Below are positions 43,602-52,828 of a DNA stretch of 64,000 nt, one piece after another. Origin of the DNA: Spirochaetota bacterium (GTDB taxonomy: Bacteria > Spirochaetota > Spirochaetia > Treponematales > UBA12059); assembly GCA_026398615.1 (NCBI GenBank), contig JAPLSN010000030.1, positions 1 through 64,000 on the forward strand. Reading direction: 5' to 3'. Within the stretch, counting starts at the first letter, position 1. Every line of letters starts with the position of its first letter. Both the position numbers and the translations under genes were made by a program. Under the pieces are notes generated by a model that saw nothing but the letters and a program-made list of their open reading frames with translations, searched no databases and was not told the DNA's origin.

Positions 43602-44861
43602 CTATCTCGTCCTCCTGAGCACGGTGACGCAGTTGGTGACGGCGCTGCCGCCGACGTTGAAGCTGACGCCGATTTCCGGTGTCGTGGCCGGTGCCGCGCC
43701 TATCGGTTCGCCGATGAGCTGCTTGTAGAGGAGGGCGTGCATGGAGACGCCGGTGGCGCCGACGGGGTGTCCCTTGGCCTTGAGGCCGCCCGAGAGGTTG
43801 ATCGCGCAGGCAGGATCGTCCCGGTCGAAGCGGCCTTCCGCGTAGTCGTAGCCCGAGCGGCCATCCGCCGACAAGCCGAGCGCCTCGGTGCAGAGGATCT
43901 GGTTGATGGTGAAGCAATCGTGGACCTCGGCGACGCGGACATCGCCGATGGTGACTTTCGCCTCTGCGAAGGCTCGGCGGACCGCTTCCTTGCCCGCGAT
44001 GAGCTCGTACATGTTCGGCCGGACCGAAATGGCCAGGCGCTCGTTGACGTGCCCGATGCCCGCGATCTCCACGGCTTTCTTGCCGAGTCGTTTCGCGTCG
44101 TCCGTGCGCATGACCACGACGGCCGCGGCCCCGTCGGTGACGAGGGAGCAGTCGTGCAGGCGCAAGGGGTCGGCGATCATGGGATTCTTCTCGGGCGGCA
44201 AGCCGAGGACGGCTTCGGCGGTGACGAGCCGGAGCTTGTCCGAGGGGCCTCCCTTCCCGAAGTGCGCCAGCGGGTTGTCGAGGCCGTTCCGGTACCCGAG
44301 CGCCGAGACGTGGGCCAGCTGACGCGCGAGTTCATCGCCCGAAAGCCGGTAACGGTCCCGGTAGCCTTTCGCGTATTCGGCGAAGAGGCAGGGGAAGCTC
44401 ATCTCCTTCGCGCCTTCCTCGGGCCAGTAGGAGCAGGTGGCCAGCGCGTGGGTGATGCCCTTGATGTCGAGGAGGTTCATTTTCTCGACGCCCAGGACGA
44501 GTGCGATGCGCGCGCGTCCGGCTTCGACGGCGTACACCGCGTTGTAGAGCGCCACCGAGCCCGATGCGCAGGCGGCTTCGAGGCGGGTCATCATCTTGAA
44601 GCGCAGGCCCTCGGGATCGATCTCGGGGCCGAACGCGGAAAGGTGCTCCTGGTTGGCGAAGAGGCCCGGGGCGCAGGAACCCACCCAGATGCCGTCCACG
44701 TCCTTCGCGGCCACACCCGCATCGGCCAGCGCGCCGCGCCCGGCTTCGACGAAAAGTTCGTAGATGCTCTTGAGATCGGAGATCTCGCCCGTTTCCCTGT
44801 TCTTCTGCACGAAGCTTCCGAACTTCGTATTGTACGCGCCGACGATGCTTGTCGTCCCCAT
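43602..44861 (-). CDS. SCP2-type thiolase (acetyl-CoA acetyltransferase-like)
   Basis: The 419-residue protein has the thiolase fold. The nucleophile Cys is in MTRLEAACASGSVALYNAV, the first His in VAEVHDCFTINQ, and the second in LKAKGHPVGATGVSMHALL. The C-terminal Cys-x-Gly of degradative thiolases is replaced by NVGGSAVTNCVTVL, which is the pattern of SCP2/SCP-x thiolase relatives. It cleaves or condenses 3-oxoacyl-CoA. It is the last gene of the left arm, 36 bases after the CoA-transferase, and fits a CoA-ester degradation step. Chain-length specificity cannot be read from the sequence. Confidence 0.85.
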   Translation of the reverse strand: MGTTSIVGAYNTKFGSFVQKNRETGEISDLKSIYELFVEAGRGALADAGVAAKDVDGIWVGSCAPGLFANQEHLSAFGPEIDPEGLRFKMMTRLEAACASGSVALYNAVYAVEAGRARIALVLGVEKMNLLDIKGITHALATCSYWPEEGAKEMSFPCLFAEYAKGYRDRYRLSGDELARQLAHVSALGYRNGLDNPLAHFGKGGPSDKLRLVTAEAVLGLPPEKNPMIADPLRLHDCSLVTDGAAAVVVMRTDDAKRLGKKAVEIAGIGHVNERLAISVRPNMYELIAGKEAVRRAFAEAKVTIGDVRVAEVHDCFTINQILCTEALGLSADGRSGYDYAEGRFDRDDPACAINLSGGLKAKGHPVGATGVSMHALLYKQLIGEPIGAAPATTPEIGVSFNVGGSAVTNCVTVLRRTR

Positions 44862-44897
44862 CCCGTCCTCCTTCTGGTATCAGCATGCGGATAGAAT

Positions 44898-46208
44898 TCA
44901 GATATATCCGAGCGCCTTCGCCTTCGCCGTGAGATCTTCCCGGAATTCGGGGGCGGCAACCGCGATGAGGGCGAAGGTCCGTTCCCTGACCGTGCGACCC
45001 CGCAGCTTCGCGACGCCGTATTCGGTCACGACGTGGTCCACGAAGGAACGGTGCAGGCTCACCGCGCTCCCCTCGGGCAGGGTCGGGACGATGGTGCCCA
45101 CCGTTCCGCCTTTCGCGGTCGCGTAGCAGGCGATGATGGACTTGCCCAGGCCGTCGAAACCGGCCACCGCGCCCTGTGCCGTGTCGGATTGGCCGCCCGT
45201 GCCCGAATACTGGAGGGGACCAATGGACTCGCTGGCGACCTGGCCCGTGAAGTCGACCATGAGGCAGGTGTTGATCGAGACCATCCGCGAATTACGGGCG
45301 ATGACGGCGGGGTCGTTCACCCAGCGACCGCGCTGGAATTCGACGGCGACGTTGTCGTCGAGCCAGTCGTAGAGCCGTCGGCTTCCCATGGCGAAAGTGG
45401 CGATGAACTTGTCCTTCCTGAGGGCCTTGCGCCGGTTCGTGATGACGCCGAGTTCATAGAGCTCCATCAGGGAATCGACGAACATCTCCGTGTGGACGCC
45501 GAGGTCCTTCTTGTCCTTCAGGGCGAAGGCAGCGGCGTTGGGGATGCCGCCTATGCCGAGCTGGATGGTCGAACCGTCCTCGACGAGGGAAGCGATGTGT
45601 TCGCCGATGCGCAGGTCGACCGCCGAGGGTCGGGGGGTGGGGAGGGAAGGGACTTCCTGCTCGTGCTCCACGAAATACGTCACTTGCGAGACGTGGACGT
45701 GGGTGTCGCCGAAGGTGCGCGGCAGGCGCGGGTTCACCTCGAGGATGACGAAGCGGGCATGTTCGAGTATGTCCTTTTCGTAGGTGATGCCGAGCGAGAG
45801 CGAGACGAAGCCGTTGCGGTCGGGCGGCGTGCAGGTTCCGATGAAGACTTCCGGCGGCCGGGCGTGGAGCCGGTCGGTCGCGGCCCGGTGCAGCATGTTG
45901 GGCACGAAGGTGACCGTGCCGGCCCCGGCCTTGATGGCTTCGCGCGAACCGGGCGCGTGGAACCAGCTCGCCAGCTCGAAGTAGCCCTTCATCTCCGGTT
46001 TCATGTAGAAGTCGTAGGGTTTCAGGGTCAGGACCGAAAAGACCCGTACGTCGCGGACCCCGGGCGCGAGGATATGGAGCCGGGCCATCGTTCCCTGGGG
46101 CTCGCTCGCGCACTGGCCGACCGCCACGTCGAAGCCCGACTCGATGCACCGGATGGCTTCGTCGATTGGGCGAAGCCTGGACTTGTACTCGTCATCCCAT
46201 CTGGACAT
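44898..46208 (-). CDS. Acetyl-CoA hydrolase/CoA-transferase family protein
   Basis: The 436-residue protein resembles 4-hydroxybutyrate CoA-transferase and acetyl-CoA hydrolase (class I type). It has an N-terminal CoA-transferase half with FIGTCTPPDRNGFVSLSLG and a C-terminal half with the catalytic block HTEMFVDSLMELYELGV, where a Glu forms the thioester. GIGGIPNAAAFAL and SGTGGQSDTAQGAVAGF are CoA-binding loops. It should move CoA from an acyl-CoA to an acid, thus activating a substrate for the thiolase encoded next. AAGGAG precedes the ATG at 46208. Spacing to the upstream KAS III-like gene is 14 bases. Confidence 0.88.
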   Translation of the reverse strand: MSRWDDEYKSRLRPIDEAIRCIESGFDVAVGQCASEPQGTMARLHILAPGVRDVRVFSVLTLKPYDFYMKPEMKGYFELASWFHAPGSREAIKAGAGTVTFVPNMLHRAATDRLHARPPEVFIGTCTPPDRNGFVSLSLGITYEKDILEHARFVILEVNPRLPRTFGDTHVHVSQVTYFVEHEQEVPSLPTPRPSAVDLRIGEHIASLVEDGSTIQLGIGGIPNAAAFALKDKKDLGVHTEMFVDSLMELYELGVITNRRKALRKDKFIATFAMGSRRLYDWLDDNVAVEFQRGRWVNDPAVIARNSRMVSINTCLMVDFTGQVASESIGPLQYSGTGGQSDTAQGAVAGFDGLGKSIIACYATAKGGTVGTIVPTLPEGSAVSLHRSFVDHVVTEYGVAKLRGRTVRERTFALIAVAAPEFREDLTAKAKALGYI

Positions 46209-46222
46209 GGCCTGCTCCTTGT

Positions 46223-47233
46223 TCAGTACACGAAAAGGTTCGCGCCGACGGCGAAGCCGGCGCCGGAAGCGCAGAAGACCACCGTGTCGCCGCGTTTCAC
46301 GCGGCCGTCCCTGACAGCGTGATGGAACGCCATGGGCACGCAGCCGGAGCCCGTGTAGCCGTAGCGATCCATCACCATCGGCGCGAGCGCGAGGGGTCGC
46401 CCGAGCACGCCCATGACCTCCTCGATCACCGAGCGGTTGATCTGGGTGAAGACGAAGGCCCCGACCCCGTCGAGAGGTACGCCGCCCTTGTCGCAGAGCG
46501 CGCGGACGATGGGGGGCCAGAGCTTGAGGTTGCGGTCGCCGGGCAGGTTCCGGAGCAGCTCGAGGCCCCAGGTTCCCGCGTCGAGGAGCTCCCTGGTGAC
46601 CGGCTTCCGTGTGCCGCCTGCGTAGACGCCGATGTAGTCCCACTGGGTGCCGTCCGCGACGAGCTTCCCGGTGATGTAGCCCGAAGGATGCCCGTCGGGG
46701 ACGCGTTCGAGGAGGACTGCGCCGGCACCGTCGGCGAAGATCGACCAGCCGAATGCGTCTCCGGGGCGGATGTGCGCGGGCATGTCGTACACGCCGACGA
46801 CCACCGCGTAGTTCAGCGAGGGGTCACCCGCGACCATGAGCGCGGCCGCGTCGAGCGCCGTCACGAAGCTGGCGCAGGAGGCGCCGACGTCGAAGGCGCC
46901 TGCGTCGCGCTGGCCGCCCTGGATCCTGCCCTGGACGAGGATGGCCGTGGCTGGCGAGACATATTCGGGGGTGTCGGTGCCGACCACGAAAAGCCCCACG
47001 TCCATCGGGTCGACGCCCGCGTCGGCTATGGCCGCGCGTGCCGCCCTCTCCGCGAAGTCCGCGGTGGTCTCGTCGATGCCGCGCAGGCGCGCGACGTGGC
47101 GGGTCCTGATGCCGACCTTGGCCTCGAGCCGCTCGGTGTCGAACTCGACGCCCGCAAGGCGCTTGAGTTCCCCGTTGTCGATGGGGGCGCCGGGCGCGTA
47201 GATGCCCGTCCCCGCGATGCGCGCTTTCGCCAT
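46223..47233 (-). CDS. KAS III-like enzyme with atypical active site
   Basis: The 336-residue protein has the ketoacyl synthase III fold with Cys120 in AFDVGASCASFVTALD. The His of the usual HQAN is absent: the segment reads VFTQINRSVIEEVM. The NxGNTS region reads DRYGYTGSGCVPMAFHHAV. The catalytic set is therefore Cys plus altered partners, so classical malonyl-ACP condensation is doubtful. Related proteins act as acyltransferases, condensing enzymes or HMG-CoA-synthase-like enzymes. The second of two adjacent ATGs (47233) fits the GGAGG distance. The start overlaps the stop of the TetR gene. Confidence 0.78.
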   Translation of the reverse strand: MAKARIAGTGIYAPGAPIDNGELKRLAGVEFDTERLEAKVGIRTRHVARLRGIDETTADFAERAARAAIADAGVDPMDVGLFVVGTDTPEYVSPATAILVQGRIQGGQRDAGAFDVGASCASFVTALDAAALMVAGDPSLNYAVVVGVYDMPAHIRPGDAFGWSIFADGAGAVLLERVPDGHPSGYITGKLVADGTQWDYIGVYAGGTRKPVTRELLDAGTWGLELLRNLPGDRNLKLWPPIVRALCDKGGVPLDGVGAFVFTQINRSVIEEVMGVLGRPLALAPMVMDRYGYTGSGCVPMAFHHAVRDGRVKRGDTVVFCASGAGFAVGANLFVY

Positions 47234-48462
47234 CATGCCCCTCCGTGCGGCTGGTCCCGTTCCGCGAAGCGCCCGTCCTCGGAGAGGCCGGCGGCCTTTC
47301 CGGAGGAGAACCCCCCCGCGAGCTTCTGCCCTATTCCCTCGATGAGCGCCCTGGCGTTTTCCGGGGAATGGTCGAATACGATCTCGATGCCGAAGTAATG
47401 CGAAACGCCTAGCAGGAAGTTGATCCGCGTCGGGGCGTCCGGCCCTTCGATCGCGTCGGTTCCGTGGCGGTAACCCCGCTCGAAGGCGTCGTAATATTCC
47501 TTTACCTTGTCGGGAAGGACGAACTCGGCTTCGCGGACGATGTTGTAGCAGTACCGGTCGATGGACAGGAAGATCGAGAAGAGCCATATCCCCTGCATTT
47601 CGCGCTCCAGGCGGTTGAGGCCGGGCAAGAGGTTCGACGTTATGAAATGCCGGACTTCGCGTCCGACGAGCCCGATCAACTCCGCGTAGAAGCATTCCTT
47701 GGACGGGAACCAGAGGTAGAAGGATCCGACGGAGAGGCCCGCGGCGTCCGTGATCTCGTGGATGTTGGCTTCGTGGTAGCCGCGTTCGCCGAAGAGGCGC
47801 TTGCCCGCCTGGAGCAGGCGCTCGCGGGCTGCCGGGGCCGCGACGATGACGGGTGGCCGCACCTCGATCTCGAAGACCTTCGCGACATCGAACGTCAAAC
47901 CCGGGAAGGCTCCGTTCTCGAGCACGTTCACCACGACCCCAGGATCCAGCGGCGTCCCCTGGAGCGACCGGCGGATGTTCGTGAACCGGATGCCGCCCAG
48001 CGCGAAGAGGTAGTCGGCGAGCGAGCAGTCCCTGCCGAGGGCGGCGGAAAGGGCGCGACGGTAGATCTCCATGAGGGCGCGCTCGTAGTCGAAGAAGCGG
48101 TACTGTCCTTCGCGGAAAATGGCGATGAGGTCGGGATGGGCTTCCGTGTAGGCGGAGAGGCGATCGACGAAGTTCGAGAGGCGTCCGTGACGGCTGGAGC
48201 CGGAGAGTTCGCGGAGCTCCGATTCTATGGAGGCGAGTATTTCGCCGAGGAGCTTGCGGAAAAGTTCTTCCTTGTTCCGGTAGTATCTATAGAAAAGCCC
48301 GTTCGAGACTCCCGCCTCGCGGCATATCTCGGCGACGGAGACGGTCGCGTACCAGTGGGTGCTGAAGAGCTGGATCGCGGCACGCTCGAGTCGCTCGCCG
48401 GTCGGAACTTTTTCGGGTTCCCCGGGCCGCGTCTCGATCTTGCTCCTGTGATCCGCTGTCAT
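47233..48462 (-). CDS. Tandem TetR-family regulator (two DNA-binding domains)
   Basis: The 409-residue protein is twice the normal TetR length. The first HTH (about 21-72) contains TVSVAEICREAGVSNGLFYR and the second (about 210-262) NIHEITDAAGLSVGSFYLWF. Each is followed by a helical ligand or dimer region. It begins at the ATG at 48462, with CAGGAGC upstream. It heads the left operon and shares a 225-base divergent region with the right operon, so it likely represses both in the absence of an acyl-type ligand. The two HTH segments are clearly different, which argues for an old fusion and against a recent duplication. Confidence 0.85.
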   Translation of the reverse strand: MTADHRSKIETRPGEPEKVPTGERLERAAIQLFSTHWYATVSVAEICREAGVSNGLFYRYYRNKEELFRKLLGEILASIESELRELSGSSRHGRLSNFVDRLSAYTEAHPDLIAIFREGQYRFFDYERALMEIYRRALSAALGRDCSLADYLFALGGIRFTNIRRSLQGTPLDPGVVVNVLENGAFPGLTFDVAKVFEIEVRPPVIVAAPAARERLLQAGKRLFGERGYHEANIHEITDAAGLSVGSFYLWFPSKECFYAELIGLVGREVRHFITSNLLPGLNRLEREMQGIWLFSIFLSIDRYCYNIVREAEFVLPDKVKEYYDAFERGYRHGTDAIEGPDAPTRINFLLGVSHYFGIEIVFDHSPENARALIEGIGQKLAGGFSSGKAAGLSEDGRFAERDQPHGGA

Positions 48463-48687
48463 GCCTGCTCCTGGTGCCAAGTATGGATACTAAATAAGAA
48501 CTGAATCACTATTCATATGCAGAGTGTATATCCCTTATCGTTTCCCCGCAAGAAAAATTGTCAGAAAACTCTTGGAACGATTAACAAGTTCGAATTATTC
48601 TATTTATTCTGGAAAATTATGCTTGACTGATTATAGAAAGTGGATAATGCTTTAATGAGAGGTGATTCATCTCTCTTTGGAGTATTC
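48463..48687. promoter_or_regulatory. Divergent control region of the two acyl-pathway operons
   Basis: This AT-rich 225-base stretch contrasts with the GC-rich genes. On the plus strand TTGACT (48623-48628) is followed by TAATGC after 16 bases, a weak promoter match. A hairpin (GAGAGGTG/CATCTCTC, 48657-48664 with 48668-48675) lies in the probable leader, before the KAS III-like gene. I did not find a convincing long TetR palindrome by eye. Confidence 0.5.
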
Positions 48688-49746
48688 ATGCATATTGGCA
48701 TAATCGGGCACGGTATCTATCTGCCATCCACCTACATGAGCGCCGCCGAGCTTGCCCGGGCCACGGGGGTTCCCGAAGACGTGGTCGCCTGCAAGTTCGG
48801 CGTCAGGCGCAAGCCGGTCGCCGGCCCGGAAGATTCGACTGCAGAAATGGGGCTCAAGGCGGCGCGTGCGGCGCTCGCGGACGCGAAGCTCGATGGCTCG
48901 GCCGTCGACCTCGTGATCTGGTGCGGAGCCCAGCACAAGGATTACCCCTGCTGGCTCGCTGGCCTCTATGTTTCCGAAAAGATCGGCGCGACAAAGGCCT
49001 GGAGCTTCGACATGGAGGCAATGTGCGGCTCCATGATGGTCGCGCTCGACGTGGCCAGGAGCCTCATGCTCGCCCGCGAGGATCTCGGCACCGTCCTTCT
49101 CGTTTCGGGCTATCGCAACAACGACCTCATCGACCTGGCCGATCCGGCCACGCGTTTCATGATGGACATCGGCTCGGGCGGCGCGGCCCTCGTCTTGCGG
49201 AAAAACGCGGGGCGCAACGCGGTCCTCGCGAGCGCCTTCCGGGGCGACGGGTCCTTCAGCGAGCTGTGCGTGGTGCCCGTGCTCGGTTCCAGGGCATGGC
49301 CGCCTCAACCTGCCGACGCCGCCAGGCCCTTCTTCAAGGTTCCCGACGCGGAAGCTTTCAAGTCGAAGCTGGCGGAGCGGACATTCCCGAATTTCTACGC
49401 CGTCATACGCGAGGCGCTTCGCCGATCGGGCAAGCCCGAAAAGGGCGGCATCGACTATCTGGCCATACTCCACTTCAAGAAGAGTGCCCACGACGCGGTG
49501 CTTGCCGAGTTGGGGCTCCGGCCGGAGCAGACGACCTACCTCGACGAGTACGGCCACATCGGGCAGAACGACCAGGTCCTCTCGCTGGAACTCGGCCTGG
49601 CTGCCGGGAAGATCAGGGACGGATCCACCGTGGTATTCGTCGGTGCGGGTCTTGGCTTCGTCTGGGCATCGACCGTCATCGCCTGGGGTCCCTGCACCGA
49701 GCCCGCGTCGGCGGAAACAGCGCACGCAAACAACGCGCAAGCATGA
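48688..49746 (+). CDS. Second KAS III-like enzyme with atypical active site
   Basis: The 352-residue protein begins MHIGIIGHGIYLPSTYMSAA and carries the nucleophile Cys113 in SFDMEAMCGSMMVALDV. The expected HQAN region reads YLAILHFKKSAHD, where the His is kept but not the Asn. The NxGNTS segment reads YLDEYGHIGQNDQVLSLEL. It differs from the other KAS III-like protein of the locus in all these sites, so the two are not recent duplicates. A role in cleaving or forming C-C bonds of a CoA or ACP ester is plausible. The start at 48688 is preceded by GGAG. It is the first gene of the right operon. Confidence 0.75.
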   Translation: MHIGIIGHGIYLPSTYMSAAELARATGVPEDVVACKFGVRRKPVAGPEDSTAEMGLKAARAALADAKLDGSAVDLVIWCGAQHKDYPCWLAGLYVSEKIGATKAWSFDMEAMCGSMMVALDVARSLMLAREDLGTVLLVSGYRNNDLIDLADPATRFMMDIGSGGAALVLRKNAGRNAVLASAFRGDGSFSELCVVPVLGSRAWPPQPADAARPFFKVPDAEAFKSKLAERTFPNFYAVIREALRRSGKPEKGGIDYLAILHFKKSAHDAVLAELGLRPEQTTYLDEYGHIGQNDQVLSLELGLAAGKIRDGSTVVFVGAGLGFVWASTVIAWGPCTEPASAETAHANNAQA

Positions 49747-49762
49747 CCGTGAGGAGCAATCG

Positions 49763-50497
49763 ATGGATAGGATGAAGGGAAAGACCTGCGTCGTCACGGG
49801 TGGCGCGCGCGGCATCGGCAGGGGCATCGTCGAAACCCTGGCCCGCGAGGGCGCGAAGCGCGTCTGGGCCCTCGACGTCAACGACGCGGGGTTCGCCGAG
49901 CTCGAGAAGGCCTGGCCGAACGTGAAGGGCGCCATCGTCGACGTGACGGACAGCGCGAGCGTCGCGGCCTTCGTCGGGAAGGCCGGGGCCGAGGACATCG
50001 ACGTCCTCGTGAACAACGCCGGCATCACCAGGGACGCCCTCATCCAGAAGATGCAGGATGCCGACTGGGCGGCCGTCATCGCCGTCAATCTGACCGGCGT
50101 CTTCAACATGACGCGGGCGGTCGCTCCCCTCATGATGGAGAAGGGTTCGGGATCGATCGTGAGCATCAGTTCGGTGGTCGGACTCGACGGGAATATCGGG
50201 CAGTCCAACTATGCTGCCACCAAGGGCGGCGTGGTCGCCATGACCAAGGGCTGGGCCAAGGAGTTCGCACGCAAGGGCGCCAGGGTCCGCGTCAACGCGG
50301 TGAGTCCGGGCTACACCCGGACCCCGATGCTGGAAAGCGTGCCCGAAAAGGTTCTCGAGCCGATCATCGCGAAGACTCCCCTGGGCCGCCTCGCCGAGAT
50401 CCAGGACATCGCCGACGCGGTGCTCTTCCTCTCCAGCGAGGAAGCCGCCTTCATCACGGGTCAGGTCCTTCGCGTCGATGGCGGGCTTGTACTGTGA
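49763..50497 (+). CDS. SDR-family oxidoreductase (3-oxoacyl-ACP/CoA reductase-like)
   Basis: The 244-residue protein has the classical short-chain dehydrogenase layout: VVTGGARGIGRGIVETLA (cofactor loop TGxxxGxG), NNAGITRD, the catalytic Ser in SISSVVGLDGN, and the YxxxK pair in SNYAATKGG. PGYTRTPMLESV and DGGLVL close the fold. ALDVND at the end of strand two, with an Asp, favours NAD(H) over NADP(H). It may oxidise a 3-hydroxyacyl thioester or reduce a 3-oxo one. GAGGAG precedes the ATG at 49763, which follows the KAS III-like gene by 16 bases. Confidence 0.9.
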   Translation: MDRMKGKTCVVTGGARGIGRGIVETLAREGAKRVWALDVNDAGFAELEKAWPNVKGAIVDVTDSASVAAFVGKAGAEDIDVLVNNAGITRDALIQKMQDADWAAVIAVNLTGVFNMTRAVAPLMMEKGSGSIVSISSVVGLDGNIGQSNYAATKGGVVAMTKGWAKEFARKGARVRVNAVSPGYTRTPMLESVPEKVLEPIIAKTPLGRLAEIQDIADAVLFLSSEEAAFITGQVLRVDGGLVL

Positions 50498-50621
50498 TGG
50501 AAGCCTTGCCGTGTCGACGCGACGTCGATGGCGGGCCGGAATATGCCGCTGACGTGGAACGGTAGCGGAAGACAGGCAAAACCGGACGCGTGGGCGTCCG
50601 TCATTCTCGAGGAGGCAAAAG

Positions 50622-51827
50622 ATGAAGAGGACATTCGCGATCCTGGTGATCGCCATGCTCGCGACCGGCGCGTTCGCCCAAACCGGCGACACGATCAAGA
50701 TCGGCGGTATCTGGACTCTCGCCGATATCACGGGAAAGCAAGGCAGCATGGCCGCCCAGCAGGCGATCGAGGAGATCAACAAGGCTGGAGGCGTGCTCGG
50801 CAGGAAGCTCGAGCTCATCGTGGTCGATGACGAGGGCAAAGCCGACAAAGGCGCGGCGGCGGTCGAAAAACTGATGACCGTCGACAATGTGGAATTGCTC
50901 ATGGGCGGGATGGCGAGCGGGGTCGAACTCGGCAAGATCCCCACATTCAAGAAGTACGGCAAGGTGGTCGTCTCCACCGGCGCCGCAAGCTACAAGGTCG
51001 AGGAAGCCCTCGGCGCCGACTCGTCCTGGTACTTCCACCTGCATCCCTGGGATTACAATCAAGGCGCGAGCTATGTCGAAGGTTGGGACGCGATCCAGAA
51101 GCAATATCCCAAGATAAAGATAAAGAAGATCTTCCTCGCCTACGAGGAAGGCGCCTTCGGCAAATCCTCCTGGGACGCTACCAAGACGCTCTTCGGGACG
51201 GGTGGACGCTATGTGGTCGATGGCGCGTCGTTCAAGAGCGCCGCCCTCGGCGGCGGCGATTACGCGTCCGTCCTGGAAGCGGCCAAATCCTTCAAGCCGG
51301 ACCTCTTCCTCTGGGCCGGTTACGACGCCGACGCCCTACCCATGCTCGAGCAGGCCAAGGCGATGAAGTTCAGCCCATCCATCTATCTCGGGGCGCCCCC
51401 CGGATGGCCGATCGGATTCGGCACTTCCAAATTGTCCGAGAAGGTGATGCTGTACGGCATGTGGGCTCCGACCATGAATGATACCAATGCCGCCAGCAAG
51501 GCTTTCTACAAAGGATTTGTCGCCAAGTACAAGGAAGAACCCGCCACCTATTTCGCACCCCTTTCCTACTCGGCCGTCTACATCATCGCCGATGCCATCA
51601 AGCTTGCCGGAACGACCGAAACCGCGGCTTTGATCAAAGCCCTCGAGGCCACCAAGTACGCCTCGCCCCTGGGTGAAACCATCTCGTTTTCCAAGTCCAA
51701 TATCATCGCCCACCAGGGTATCCGCCGGCAGAAGATCCTTCAGTGGCAGAGCGGCCGCCAGGAAGTCATCTGGCCGTTCGAGGCCAAGACCGCGACCCCC
51801 GTCTATCCTTTCCCCGCGTGGAAGTGA
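50622..51827 (+). CDS. LIV-type ABC transporter substrate-binding protein
   Basis: The 401-residue protein has a signal peptide (MKRTFAILVIAMLATGAFA) and a type I periplasmic-binding fold of the branched-chain amino acid/amide group: IKIGGIWTLADITGKQGSMA, a GRKLELIVVDDEGKADKGAA segment and the hinge after GGMASGVELGKIP. It delivers ligand to the LivH-M-G-F transporter encoded after it. Many members bind aromatic or acyl compounds and not amino acids, which fits the enzymes of this locus. AGGAGG precedes the start. A 77-base gap with a strong hairpin follows. Confidence 0.88.
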   Translation: MKRTFAILVIAMLATGAFAQTGDTIKIGGIWTLADITGKQGSMAAQQAIEEINKAGGVLGRKLELIVVDDEGKADKGAAAVEKLMTVDNVELLMGGMASGVELGKIPTFKKYGKVVVSTGAASYKVEEALGADSSWYFHLHPWDYNQGASYVEGWDAIQKQYPKIKIKKIFLAYEEGAFGKSSWDATKTLFGTGGRYVVDGASFKSAALGGGDYASVLEAAKSFKPDLFLWAGYDADALPMLEQAKAMKFSPSIYLGAPPGWPIGFGTSKLSEKVMLYGMWAPTMNDTNAASKAFYKGFVAKYKEEPATYFAPLSYSAVYIIADAIKLAGTTETAALIKALEATKYASPLGETISFSKSNIIAHQGIRRQKILQWQSGRQEVIWPFEAKTATPVYPFPAWK

Positions 51828-51850
51828 GAAAGTCGATTCACTGATTCGAT

Positions 51851-51878
51851 GCCGCCGCCGGGGTCGCCCGGCGGCGGC
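51851..51878 (+). terminator. Intercistronic hairpin between binding-protein and permease genes
   Basis: A perfect 12-pair GC stem (GCCGCCGCCGGG with CCCGGCGGCGGC, loop GTCG) is not followed by a T-run. Such a hairpin commonly stabilises or partly terminates the upstream message so that the binding protein is made in excess of the membrane parts. Confidence 0.65.
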
Positions 51879-51904
51879 GTGATTCCGGCAACAAAGGAAG
51901 CCAG

Positions 51905-52828
51905 ATGGCAATGAAACGTCGTACGACGATTTTGGTCGTCCTCGGCCTCGCGGCCGCTTTCCTGGTGGCGCTCTGGAAGCCGACCGTCCTCATCTACGGC
52001 GTTCAGCAGGCCGGTCTCTACGCGGCGATCGCGATCCCCATGGGTCTTGTCCTCGGCATCGTCCATATCGTGAACCTGGCGCACGGCGAGTTCATGATGG
52101 TCGCGGCCTACGCCACCTACTTCGCCTGCCGGGCTACCGGCCTCGATCCCCTTCTCGCCGTGCTCCCGTCCGCGGCCGTGACCGCTCTGCTCGGCTGGGT
52201 CGTCTACAAGCTGACCATCCGCCGGGCGCTGAAAGCGCCCGAACTCAACCAGCTCATCCTCACCTTCGGCATCGGTATATTGCTGAGCCAGGGCGTGAAC
52301 CTGCTCTTCACCTCGCAGACCCGCAAGATCTCGCTCGAATACGTCTCGGCTTCGATGACCATAGGCGAGCTTTCGTTCGGCGTCTGGCCCTTCGTCTTCG
52401 TGATCGTCGCGACGGCGATGGCCGTCGGCCTCAAGCTCTTCCTCACCAGGACCACGACGGGCAAGGCCGCCCTCGCGGTCGGGCAGAATCCCCGGGGCGC
52501 GGCGATCGTCGGCATCGACGTCGACCGAACCTACGGCCTCGTCTTCGCCCTGGCCATGGCCCTCGTAGGCGGCATGGGCGCCCTCTTCCTCACGCGCTCG
52601 GCCATCTTCCCCGGCGTCGGGGGGCCCTTCACCATGAAGAGCTTCTGCCTCGTCGCCATGGCCGGCATCGGCAACATCCCCGGCATCCTCGGAGCCAGCC
52701 TGCTCCTCGGACTTTCCGAGAGCTTCCTGCGCGCCTTCCGCGAACTCCGCGGCTGGGCGGACATCATCTTCTTCGTCCTCATCATCGTGGTCATCCTCGG
52801 GCGCTCGCTGAAGGGGAGGAAGTCGTGA
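51905..52828 (+). CDS. livH: LIV-type ABC transporter permease
   Basis: The 307-residue protein has eight hydrophobic segments and the LivH-type features: AAIAIPMGLVLGIVHIVNLA near the N-terminus, followed by HGEFMMVAAYATYF, and the cytoplasmic coupling loop with AALAVGQNPRGAAIVGIDVD. It forms one half of the transporter pore with LivM. The gene is linked to livM by a four-base overlap. The symbol indicates family position only; leucine as substrate is not implied. Confidence 0.88.
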   Translation: MAMKRRTTILVVLGLAAAFLVALWKPTVLIYGVQQAGLYAAIAIPMGLVLGIVHIVNLAHGEFMMVAAYATYFACRATGLDPLLAVLPSAAVTALLGWVVYKLTIRRALKAPELNQLILTFGIGILLSQGVNLLFTSQTRKISLEYVSASMTIGELSFGVWPFVFVIVATAMAVGLKLFLTRTTTGKAALAVGQNPRGAAIVGIDVDRTYGLVFALAMALVGGMGALFLTRSAIFPGVGGPFTMKSFCLVAMAGIGNIPGILGASLLLGLSESFLRAFRELRGWADIIFFVLIIVVILGRSLKGRKS

